From assembly GCA_007116835.1 (NCBI GenBank), contig SKHS01000123.1, positions 1 to 6,101 on the forward strand: DNA of 6,101 nt. Reading direction: 5' to 3'. How positions within the stretch are numbered: position 1 is the stretch's first letter; every line of letters starts with the position of its first letter. Origin of the DNA: Halomonas sp. Lineage in GTDB: Bacteria; Pseudomonadota; Gammaproteobacteria; Pseudomonadales; Halomonadaceae. Shown here in pieces: positions 1 through 4,511 of the stretch. The notes below the pieces were generated by a model, which worked only from the letters and a program-made list of their open reading frames with translations, was not told where the DNA came from and made no database searches. The position numbers and the translations under genes are program-made.

Positions 1-507
1 TGTCGTGATGGTGTCCGTAATGTATTTGAGTGTGGGCTTGGAACAAACAATCCAGAACTGCCGTCTTCTATGGGCATTTCAGGAAAGCCCGGCGCTTCGT
101 TGCGGGTATGGAGAGATTTTTTTCCGAATGCGATGATTTACGGTGCCGATATCGACAGAGATGTATTGTTCGAAGAGGATCGCATTAAGACTTTCTATAT
201 TGATCAACTCAATCCCGATGCTATAAAAAGCTTTTGGCGGATTGTAGATACGAGCGAGTTCGATTTTATGGTGGACGATGGCTTACATACTTTTGAAGCT
301 GGATCGACTTTATTTTTACATTCGATAGATCGACTGGCTCAAAACGGGATCTATGTCATAGAAGATGTTGGGCCAGCAGACTTACTGCGGTATAAAGAAT
401 TTTTTCAAAACAAAGACTACACAGTTGAGTATGTGTGTTTGTATAGACCGTCTACACTGTTAGGCGATAACAGCTTGGTTGTCATAAGAAAAAACGGTAA
501 ACGCTGA
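1..507 (+). CDS. Class I SAM-dependent methyltransferase, 3' part (5' end outside window)
   Basis: The reading frame is open from the first base, so the N-terminus lies outside the window; 168 residues are visible. Residues 9-16 (FECGLGTN) match the glycine-rich SAM-binding motif I. GADID (48-52) supplies the acidic residue expected to bind the ribose of SAM. DFMVDDGLH (88-96) and YVIEDV (118-123) form the later strands of a Rossmann-like methyltransferase fold. I recall similar proteins, with the same GASLRVW and DDGLHTF segments, from polysaccharide and glycan modification clusters, where they would methylate a sugar or acyl acceptor in the cytoplasm. The substrate cannot be read from the sequence. 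An internal ATG at 70 is not the start, because motif I lies upstream of it. GATC sites and codon use differ from the genes between 978 and 5078, which suggests this is flanking DNA. Confidence 0.8.
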   Translation, partial: CRDGVRNVFECGLGTNNPELPSSMGISGKPGASLRVWRDFFPNAMIYGADIDRDVLFEEDRIKTFYIDQLNPDAIKSFWRIVDTSEFDFMVDDGLHTFEAGSTLFLHSIDRLAQNGIYVIEDVGPADLLRYKEFFQNKDYTVEYVCLYRPSTLLGDNSLVVIRKNGKR

Positions 508-519
508 TCCGTTTTATTT

Positions 520-541
520 CTTACACACTTTGCTACACACC
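520..541 (+). repeat. ACAC-type repeat pair, copy 1 (possible integrase arm sites)
   Basis: CTTACACAC (520-528) is followed after three bases by GCTACACAC (532-540). The same 9-mer recurs at 682-690 and 926-934. Spaced short repeats near a tRNA and an integrase gene resemble arm-type binding sites of tyrosine integrases. The region in general is rich in ACAC, so chance is not excluded. Confidence 0.35.
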
Positions 542-559
542 AAAATTTATCACGCTGTA

Positions 560-638
560 GGGCGCATAAATGCTGGGTTTTGTTTGAGTGTCTGCTCTCA
601 TAATCCAATCACTCTGGTAAGCTGTTGGGCAGGAACCC
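560..638 (+). pseudogene. Degenerate tRNA-like relic, collinear with the tRNA at 800-876
   Basis: Three blocks of the tRNA at 800-876 recur here in the same order. GGGCGCATA (560-568) matches the tRNA 5' end GGGCCCATA, CTCATAAT (597-604) matches the anticodon loop, and CTGTTGGGC (622-630) matches the T-stem/acceptor 3' side. The first and last blocks are both offset by exactly 240 bp, the middle one by 235 bp. TCAC, GGT and AAG between the last two blocks also line up. The acceptor ends no longer pair, so it cannot be a working tRNA. It may be a decayed copy of the tRNA left by an earlier integration or duplication. The blocks are seen; the relic interpretation is inference. Confidence 0.5.
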
Positions 639-680
639 AGTAAAATAGCGGCTTGTAGCGTGTTTTTGGTGCTGTATTTT

Positions 681-701
681 GCTTACACACCGCTCACACA
701 C
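681..701 (+). repeat. ACAC-type repeat pair, copy 2 (possible integrase arm sites)
   Basis: GCTTACACAC (681-690) is followed one base later by GCTCACACAC (692-701). It lies 59 bp downstream of the CTGTTGGGC block of the relic, close to the 63 bp that separates the tRNA's own CTGTTGGGC from copy 3. Confidence 0.35.
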
Positions 702-723
702 TTTGGACGTTGTTTTTAGTGTT

Positions 724-752
724 TTTTTTGCTGTTTCTACACTATGTATAGT
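724..752 (+). promoter_or_regulatory. Possible tRNA promoter
   Basis: TATAGT (747-752) is a good -10 match. The only -35 candidate is the T-rich stretch ending TTTTTG (725-730), 16 bp upstream. The -10 region is part of a short inverted repeat, ACTAT-GT-ATAGT (741-752). A start near 759 would give a leader of about 40 nt before the mature tRNA end. Confidence 0.3.
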
Positions 753-799
753 CAGCAGCTAAGCACTAAGTTGTGAAAAAATAAGTTGTAAAAGTTATA

Positions 800-876
800 G
801 GGCCCATAGCTCAGTTGGTTAGAGCAGAGAACTCATAATTCTTTGGTCACAGGTTCAAGTCCTGTTGGGCCCACCA
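800..876 (+). tRNA. tRNA with CAT anticodon (tRNA-Ile2 favoured over elongator tRNA-Met)
   Basis: All arms fold. The acceptor is GGGCCCA (800-806) with TGGGCCC (866-872). The D stem is GCTC/GAGC (809-812/822-825) and the anticodon stem GAGAA/TTCTT (827-831/839-843), with loop CTCATAA and anticodon CAT (834-836). The T stem is ACAGG/CCTGT (849-853/861-865), followed by discriminator A873 and encoded CCA (874-876). CAT can mean elongator Met, or Ile2, where TilS converts C34 to lysidine so that the tRNA reads AUA. C4:G69 and C5:G68 in the acceptor, known TilS determinants in E. coli, are both present, and the overall sequence resembles proteobacterial Ile2, so Ile2 is favoured. The 3' half is a plausible integration site for the integrase that starts about 100 bp downstream. 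Confidence 0.93.
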
Positions 877-882
877 AAACTT

Positions 883-917
883 AAATGAGACTGCTGTAAT
901 GGCAGTCTCATTTTTTT
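883..917 (+). terminator. Intrinsic terminator of the tRNA transcript
   Basis: ATGAGACTGC (885-894) pairs perfectly with GCAGTCTCAT (902-911) across a 7-nt loop. A run of seven T follows (911-917), with flanking A that could extend the stem. It separates tRNA transcription from the integrase gene. Confidence 0.88.
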
Positions 918-924
918 ATCTGCT

Positions 925-934
925 GCTTACACAC
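925..934 (+). repeat. GCTTACACAC repeat, copy 3
   Basis: This is an exact 10-bp copy of 681-690, placed between the tRNA terminator and the integrase start. That is where arm-type sites or an autoregulatory operator would be expected. Confidence 0.35.
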
Positions 935-977
935 TCACTTCGTTGCTCTTTTAACTTGCTGACATTAAAGTGTTGCT

Positions 978-2315
978 ATGGCTGAAAAGAATGAAACAAC
1001 GCACACGCTGTTAGACAGAGAGTTGATTGTTTACAGACGTGAACGCAGCAACATTTGGCAATGTCGTTTTAAGGTTGACGGCATTTGGCAACGTGCGTCA
1101 ACAAAAGAACGCGACTTAAAAAAAGCAAAGACAAAAGCAAACGAGTTGCGTATTGAAGCTGAAATACGCAAGCGTTCTAACTTGCCTGTAATCACACGCA
1201 AGTTTAGAGACGTTGCCAAACTTGCTGTTGAACGTATGGAACACGAAATACGAAGCGGCAATGGCAAAGTGTCATACGCAGACTACATACGTGTGATTGA
1301 AGAATATTTGATACCTGCGTTAGGCAAACGTAGCATTACAAACATTGATTACACAGCGTTAGACGAGTTGGACGCCAAGCGCATTGAACAAATGGGCAAA
1401 GCGCCAAGTCAAAGCACTATGCTGACGCACAACGCTGCGTTAAACAGAGTGTTTGACGAAGCAGTCATACGCAACTTTTTAACAGAAGCAAATCGCCCAA
1501 AACTTGAAGCTAAAGGAAAAGCAAGTGATAGAAGGCCTGCTTTTGATATGGCTGAAATACGTGCGTTAGTTGGAAGCTTTGACGAATGGATTGAAAGAGC
1601 GCGAAACGCAAAGAGTAAAGAAATGCGAACGTTGCTGCGCGACTACGTTGACGTATTGCTTGACACAGGCGCAAGGCCAGGCGACGAGTTGCTGAACTTA
1701 AAGTGGAAGCAAATAAAGTTTGTGATGAAACCAATCACAATAAAAACAGGTGTGATTGACAACACAGACGACGGACACGAAGAGATAACGCTGTCAAACT
1801 TAAACAGAAGTTTGGAACTAACGATAAGCGGAAAAACAGGCACACGCACTATTGTTGCTATGCTGCGAACGGTTAAAGCGTTGGAACGCATAGCAAAGCG
1901 CAACTACGAGATTGACGACGACATTACTGAGCCGTTCAAGCAGCTGACATTGCCGACGAACAAAGACTATGTGTTTCGAACACGTGACAAGCAAGCGCCG
2001 ACAAGTTGGCAAAAGATGTTTGAGAACTATTTGACTGAACACAACTTATTAGAAGATCCAAGCAGCGGACAGAAGCGTGTGTTTTACAGTTTGCGGCACA
2101 CGTATGCGACGTTGGCGCTGACAAATGACAAAGTGCCGATACACACGTTGTCAAAGCAGATGGGAACAAGTGTGCTGATGATAGAAAAACACTACAGTCA
2201 TTTACAAGTCATCAAAGCAATTGACCAGTTGCGTGGTGAAGAAACACGCAGGCTGATTGATGCGGGTGGTGTAGTGGATGAGATTTACACGAGCAAGAAA
2301 AAGCGCAAAAAGTGA
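978..2315 (+). CDS. Tyrosine-type site-specific integrase (tRNA-proximal)
   Basis: This 445-aa protein has the size of a full phage or island integrase: an N-terminal arm-binding segment (about 1-75), a core-binding SAM-like helical domain (about 75-175) and a C-terminal catalytic domain (about 185-415). Catalytic candidates are R233 in TGARPGDEL, K286 in SGKTGTR, R373 in YSLRHTYAT and nucleophile Y406 in IEKHYSHL. The box II histidine is Y370, and the usual GH before the tyrosine is MGT (T397), a variant pattern I recall from a subgroup of integrases. The tail is very basic (KKKRKK). The start at 978 is the first possible one after an in-frame stop at 966. No good Shine-Dalgarno is visible, so initiation may be weak or leaderless. 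The gene points away from the tRNA 3' end, the usual layout when an integrase recombines its element into the tRNA. Confidence 0.9.
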   Translation: MAEKNETTHTLLDRELIVYRRERSNIWQCRFKVDGIWQRASTKERDLKKAKTKANELRIEAEIRKRSNLPVITRKFRDVAKLAVERMEHEIRSGNGKVSYADYIRVIEEYLIPALGKRSITNIDYTALDELDAKRIEQMGKAPSQSTMLTHNAALNRVFDEAVIRNFLTEANRPKLEAKGKASDRRPAFDMAEIRALVGSFDEWIERARNAKSKEMRTLLRDYVDVLLDTGARPGDELLNLKWKQIKFVMKPITIKTGVIDNTDDGHEEITLSNLNRSLELTISGKTGTRTIVAMLRTVKALERIAKRNYEIDDDITEPFKQLTLPTNKDYVFRTRDKQAPTSWQKMFENYLTEHNLLEDPSSGQKRVFYSLRHTYATLALTNDKVPIHTLSKQMGTSVLMIEKHYSHLQVIKAIDQLRGEETRRLIDAGGVVDEIYTSKKKRKK

Positions 2316-2380
2316 TGCGCAGCAAGTGAGACGCAACAGGGGCGGAGGAAAGTATTTTTACTATGCCTGTCGTGCGTTCA

Positions 2381-2401
2381 AGCGTCGTGTTTATAGACGC
2401 T
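2381..2401. repeat. Inverted repeat between convergent genes
   Basis: AGCGTC (2381-2386) and GACGCT (2396-2401) pair across a 9-nt loop in the gap between the integrase and the leftward operon. No T-run follows on either strand, so it is at most a weak terminator or RNA-stability hairpin. Confidence 0.35.
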
Positions 2402-2413
2402 GGTTTAATCACC

Positions 2414-2449
2414 AAAAAACCGCTCTTTAGCGCCAAACGACGGGTTTTA
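2414..2449 (-). terminator. Probable terminator of the leftward operon
   Basis: On the minus strand, CGCT-AAAG-AGCG is followed by G and then six T (2419 down to 2414). An alternative larger hairpin pairs AAAACC (2416-2421) with GGTTTT (2443-2448) and overlaps the stop codon of the 57-aa gene. The short stem makes this a moderate call. Confidence 0.4.
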
Positions 2450-2620
2450 CTGAGTGGCAAGTTGTGACAACTGCTGCTGCGTTTTGCGCAGTTTGAGTTG
2501 TAGAGCAGCACGGCGAGCAGATTTTGTGGCAGCTTTGGCAGCACTCTGTTGCGCTTTGACACGCTGGGTGTCGGCGTTGAGATGATTGTTTTGTTGGCTG
2601 ACGACTTCTGCGATACGCAC
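2447..2620 (-). CDS. Small basic Ala/Gln-rich protein (57 aa), function unknown
   Basis: A GTG at 2620-2618 is preceded by the strong Shine-Dalgarno AGGAG (positions 2632-2628), with seven bases (CAGCACA) before the start. The frame runs 57 codons to TAA at 2447. The product begins MRIAEVVSQQ and is rich in Ala, Gln, Lys and Arg, with a stretch (about 20-52) that looks like one long amphipathic basic helix. Such composition suits nucleic-acid binding or a coiled coil, but I recognise no family. It lies 27 bp after the stop of the 146-aa gene on the same strand, so the two are probably co-transcribed. The leader AGGAGCAGCACA is identical, over 12 bases, to that of the second recombinase at 4500-4511. 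A conserved-looking Shine-Dalgarno in the right place, not just an open frame, supports the gene. Confidence 0.6.
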   Translation of the reverse strand: MRIAEVVSQQNNHLNADTQRVKAQQSAAKAATKSARRAALQLKLRKTQQQLSQLATQ

Positions 2621-2647
2621 TGTGCTGCTCCTCGTGTGTAGCAGTAT

Positions 2648-3088
2648 TTAATCGTTTGTAAAACCTTTGCGTAGCGCAACACTGGCAGCATCTAAATGCG
2701 CATCGAGTTCGCCGTTCATAACAGCCTGTTTAATCAACTCAAATGTCGATACAAGTTCTTTGGCGCTGCTGACTTCGACGGCAGCTTTGCCTCGTGCTAA
2801 CTCCAGCACACGTGAGCCGTATTTGATTTGGACACACAGTTTGCCGTTGTCCGCAACAAATGTCCAAGCTTTGACAACTTTAGGAACTTCGACAGTTTTA
2901 CGCAGTCCGGTTTCTGCGTCCGTGTAGCTGCGCAAGCGTGTAGCAGTGTAGGTAGTGCCGTTTTGTTGTGCTGTGATGAATGCGATTTGTTCATCGATTC
3001 TGCGCAGCAACTTATGACGACGCAGCAGAGCAGGGCTGATGTGCGTGGGTTTTTTGGCGGCTGTGAGTTTGAGTTGTGCGAGGGTCAT
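2648..3088 (-). CDS. DUF6641-like protein of unknown function (146 aa)
   Basis: The start chosen is ATG at 3088-3086, with AAGGA placed about 7 bases upstream. The frame could open further, to 3328, but that extension would overlap the divergent HUH gene and the control region and has no ribosome site. The protein begins MTLAQLKLTAAKKPT. It has a basic helix (RRHKLLRRIDEQ, 23-34), a central LRSYTDAETGLRKTVEVPK (52-70) and an AW.FVADNGKLCVQIKYGSRVLELARGK block (about 74-101), and it ends in helices rich in Ala, Leu and Glu. From memory this pattern matches the DUF6641 family seen in proteobacterial mobile DNA; no search was done. No membrane segment or enzymatic motif is visible. Being divergent from the HUH gene and upstream of the 57-aa gene, it may serve replication or its control, but that is a guess. 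Confidence 0.75.
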   Translation of the reverse strand: MTLAQLKLTAAKKPTHISPALLRRHKLLRRIDEQIAFITAQQNGTTYTATRLRSYTDAETGLRKTVEVPKVVKAWTFVADNGKLCVQIKYGSRVLELARGKAAVEVSSAKELVSTFELIKQAVMNGELDAHLDAASVALRKGFTND

Positions 3089-3119
3089 TTTGAGTTCCTT
3101 TTGTGCTGTGTTGAGAAGG

Positions 3120-3136
3120 TGTCGTTCAAAACGACA
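3120..3136. promoter_or_regulatory. 17-bp palindrome, possible operator
   Basis: TGTCGTT and AACGACA are perfect inverted arms around CAA, located 32 bp upstream of the ATG at 3088 of the leftward gene. A dimeric repressor site or a leader hairpin would both fit. Confidence 0.35.
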
Positions 3137-3196
3137 AACAGCACGATATGTTCTGACAAGCACGTAGGACAACGGGTTTAGGCAAGAAAACAGGGC

Positions 3197-3239
3197 TATG
3201 AACAGGACAGGTAAAAAAATATTGGTTTTTCTGTTCAAA
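3197..3239. repeat. Interrupted inverted repeat, site A
   Basis: TATGAACAGG (3197-3206) and CTGTTCAAA (3231-3239) contain 7-bp perfect inverted arms, TGAACAG and CTGTTCA, 25 bp apart around an A- and T-rich spacer. The same two words occur in the same order at 4361-4392. Site A ends 13 bp before the HUH gene. Confidence 0.55.
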
Positions 3240-3248
3240 GCTAAATAA

Positions 3249-3271
3249 CTGTATGAATACATCACATACAG
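3249..3271 (+). promoter_or_regulatory. Hairpin enclosing the HUH gene start codon
   Basis: CTGTATG (3249-3255) and CATACAG (3265-3271) are perfect 7-bp arms with a 9-nt loop; the ATG (3253-3255) lies inside the 5' arm. With no Shine-Dalgarno nearby, this could hold translation low. Confidence 0.4.
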
Positions 3272-3819
3272 CACACAACAAAGCAGCCTACGCAGCAGCG
3301 CAGCAGGGCTATTTACAGCACATCGCACAGCACTGCGATTACGCCGTCACGCTACAAACCAGTTTGCGCACGTGTGGCATTAAGGCAAAAACAATGGAAG
3401 ACAGGCTGTACAGGACGCAGGGAAGTTTGAGGCAGCTGCGCAACAGGTTAAACAGGCTACTGACAGGCAACGGCTACAAGCGCAACAACAGGTATCTGCC
3501 GATATTTGTTGCGGCTATAGAGGGCACGACAAACAGCTACGACTTAAACAGAACGCTACACATACACGTGGCACTAGGCAACACAGGGCACACAGCAAAC
3601 GAACAAACACGCAGGCTGATAGAAGACGGCATTAGGCAAATATGGGCAGCAACAGACGTAGGCACAGCTGACGTAAAAGTGGATAGGCTGACACAGGGAA
3701 CAGAACACAGATGGATGGACTACATAGGTAAAGAGTCACACGCAGGGCGAACAGGCAACATAGACGTCATCGACTACAGCAACACACAAATACCCGAACA
3801 CTTACTACAGCGCACTTAA
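3253..3819 (+). CDS. HUH endonuclease, single-tyrosine rolling-circle Rep-like protein
   Basis: This 188-aa protein shows the three ordered motifs of HUH endonucleases. A strand FVAAIEG (85-91) includes E90. The metal-binding HUH is H103-I-H105 in LHIHVAL, and the catalytic YxxK is Y157-I-G-K160 in WMDYIGKE. Enzymes of this type nick one strand at an origin and stay linked to the 5' end through the tyrosine, starting rolling-circle replication or transfer. An N-terminal helical region (about 50-72) carries many Arg and Leu. No helicase domain follows, so host helicase would be needed. The start at 3253 is the only ATG after the in-frame stop at 3199; it lacks a Shine-Dalgarno and sits in a hairpin. 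Nine of its 17 Arg codons are AGG, unlike the two recombinases. A plasmid or inovirus-like Rep, or a transposase relative, are all possible; the nick site is not identified. Confidence 0.72.
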   Translation: MNTSHTAHNKAAYAAAQQGYLQHIAQHCDYAVTLQTSLRTCGIKAKTMEDRLYRTQGSLRQLRNRLNRLLTGNGYKRNNRYLPIFVAAIEGTTNSYDLNRTLHIHVALGNTGHTANEQTRRLIEDGIRQIWAATDVGTADVKVDRLTQGTEHRWMDYIGKESHAGRTGNIDVIDYSNTQIPEHLLQRT

Positions 3820-3918
3820 CAGGCGAACAACACATTAGGCAAGCGTGTGATTTGACGAAGCGTTGATTACACAAATAGAGAGACAACAAGACAAGAGGGA
3901 TACTGACACTGTGAAGCG

Positions 3919-4110
3919 GTGGTTAGTTGTATGAGTGTGTTCGAGACATTTTCAAACAAAGTCAAACACTGTGATGAAAAACACAACGAACAAAATCCGA
4001 CAAAGAACGACACGATGAACAAACGAACAGTGATGACACAGAGAACACACGCAGAAACACACAGTAGGGGTCATAAATCAACACGTGGCAGAAAAACAGG
4101 CAGACGCTGA
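3919..4110 (+). CDS. Doubtful small basic ORF (63 aa)
   Basis: The frame opens at a GTG (3919) with further ATGs at 3931 and 4015, and ends at TGA (4108-4110). None of these starts has a good Shine-Dalgarno. The C-terminal half is strongly basic (MNKRTVMTQRTH... ending RGRKTGRR), which would suit nucleic-acid binding. However, the plus strand here is dominated by ACA/AAC words, so the composition alone could give such a protein. It lies between the HUH gene and the terminator at 4191-4233 and could be co-transcribed with the HUH gene. I recognise no family, and it may not be translated. Confidence 0.25.
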   Translation: MVSCMSVFETFSNKVKHCDEKHNEQNPTKNDTMNKRTVMTQRTHAETHSRGHKSTRGRKTGRR

Positions 4111-4190
4111 AAAACGCACGGTGGATTTTTGTGGGCTAAAGATGAAAATTGGCTGAGCACATACACAGCAGAACAAACAGCAAAACGCAC

Positions 4191-4233
4191 AGCGCATAGC
4201 AAGCACTCAAAACGCTTCTATGCGCTTTTTTTT
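4191..4233 (+). terminator. Intrinsic terminator of the HUH gene transcript
   Basis: AGCGCATAG (4191-4199) pairs perfectly with CTATGCGCT (4218-4226). Inside, AAGC (4201-4204) pairs with GCTT (4214-4217), leaving one bulged C (4200). Eight T follow (4226-4233). Confidence 0.85.
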
Positions 4234-4264
4234 GGCTGTGCGAATAGCAACACAGCACAGCATC

Positions 4265-4292
4265 AAAAAACGCAGCGTGTAGGGCGTTTTAA
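4265..4292. repeat. Second hairpin downstream of the terminator
   Basis: AAAACGC (4267-4273) and GCGTTTT (4284-4290) are perfect inverted arms around a 10-nt loop. The A-run on one side and T-run on the other would allow weak termination in either direction. Confidence 0.45.
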
Positions 4293-4360
4293 AGCGTCGA
4301 TAAATGTGGCTTATTGACTACGAACATACGTACAGCACGAGCAAAGCAGCGGTAAATACA

Positions 4361-4392
4361 TATGAACAGGAAATACGCAAAAACTGTTCAAA
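4361..4392. repeat. Interrupted inverted repeat, site B
   Basis: TATGAACAGG (4361-4370) and CTGTTCAAA (4384-4392) repeat both words of site A at 3197-3239, in the same orientation. The 7-bp arms are 14 bp apart here instead of 25. Site B lies about 120 bp upstream of the second recombinase start. Confidence 0.55.
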
Positions 4393-4511
4393 TGCTGTAA
4401 GTCGTTGATTTATGGAAGGCTTTTGCGTGTCAAAAATAGGTAGGAAAAACGATGAAAAGAAAACACACTATACGCAGCAAACAATGTTCAAACGCAAACA
4501 GGAGCAGCACA

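Larger units (their letters stand above)
3089..3252. promoter_or_regulatory. Divergent control region between the leftward operon and the HUH gene
   Basis: This 164-bp gap feeds two divergent genes. It contains a palindrome TGTCGTT-CAA-AACGACA (3120-3136) close to the leftward gene, and the interrupted inverted repeat TATGAACAGG/CTGTTCAAA (3197-3239) close to the HUH gene, with an AT-rich spacer. I could not assign convincing -35/-10 boxes on either strand. Confidence 0.5.
3820..4511. other. Largely non-coding, hairpin-rich region between the HUH gene and the second recombinase
   Basis: This stretch of about 690 bp has no convincing gene. It holds one weak small ORF (3919-4110), a strong terminator (4191-4233), a second AAAACGC/GCGTTTT hairpin (4267-4290) and the second copy of the TATGAACAGG/CTGTTCAAA repeat (4361-4392). 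The plus strand is rich in A and C and poor in T. Because it follows the HUH gene it is a candidate for a replication origin or packaging signal, but no known origin motif was recognised. Confidence 0.45.

Noticed and set aside
545..571. ATTTAT/ATAAAT inverted repeat as a terminator for the first methyltransferase
   Set aside because: The stem is AT-only at the outside and mismatched inside, with no T-run; it partly coincides with the tRNA-like relic.
520..934. CRISPR-like array from ACAC repeats
   Set aside because: Repeats are only 9-10 bp, irregularly spaced, and there are no Cas genes.
2381..2449. Integron attC-like site from nearby inverted repeats
   Set aside because: The consensus end motifs (RYYYAAC and GTTRRRY) are not found in the right order.
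2212..2691. 159-aa minus-strand open frame
   Set aside because: It overlaps the integrase 3' end and two better-supported leftward genes in another frame; the product is low-complexity Ser/Leu-rich with no family features.
2828..3181. 117-aa plus-strand frame
   Set aside because: It is antisense to the 146-aa gene over most of its length; Cys- and Ser-rich shadow composition.
3089..3328. 80-residue N-terminal extension of the 146-aa leftward gene, with a hydrophobic segment
   Set aside because: It would overlap the start of the HUH gene and the control region and has no ribosome site, while ATG at 3088 has a well-placed AAGGA.
4129..4317. 62-aa plus-strand frame starting at TTG
   Set aside because: It runs straight through the strong terminator at 4191-4233 and has no Shine-Dalgarno.
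4452..4511. Upstream ATG for the minimal recombinase, adding 20 residues
   Set aside because: An AGGA is present, so it is possible, but the ATG at 4512 has a stronger AGGAG and matches the expected start of short family members.
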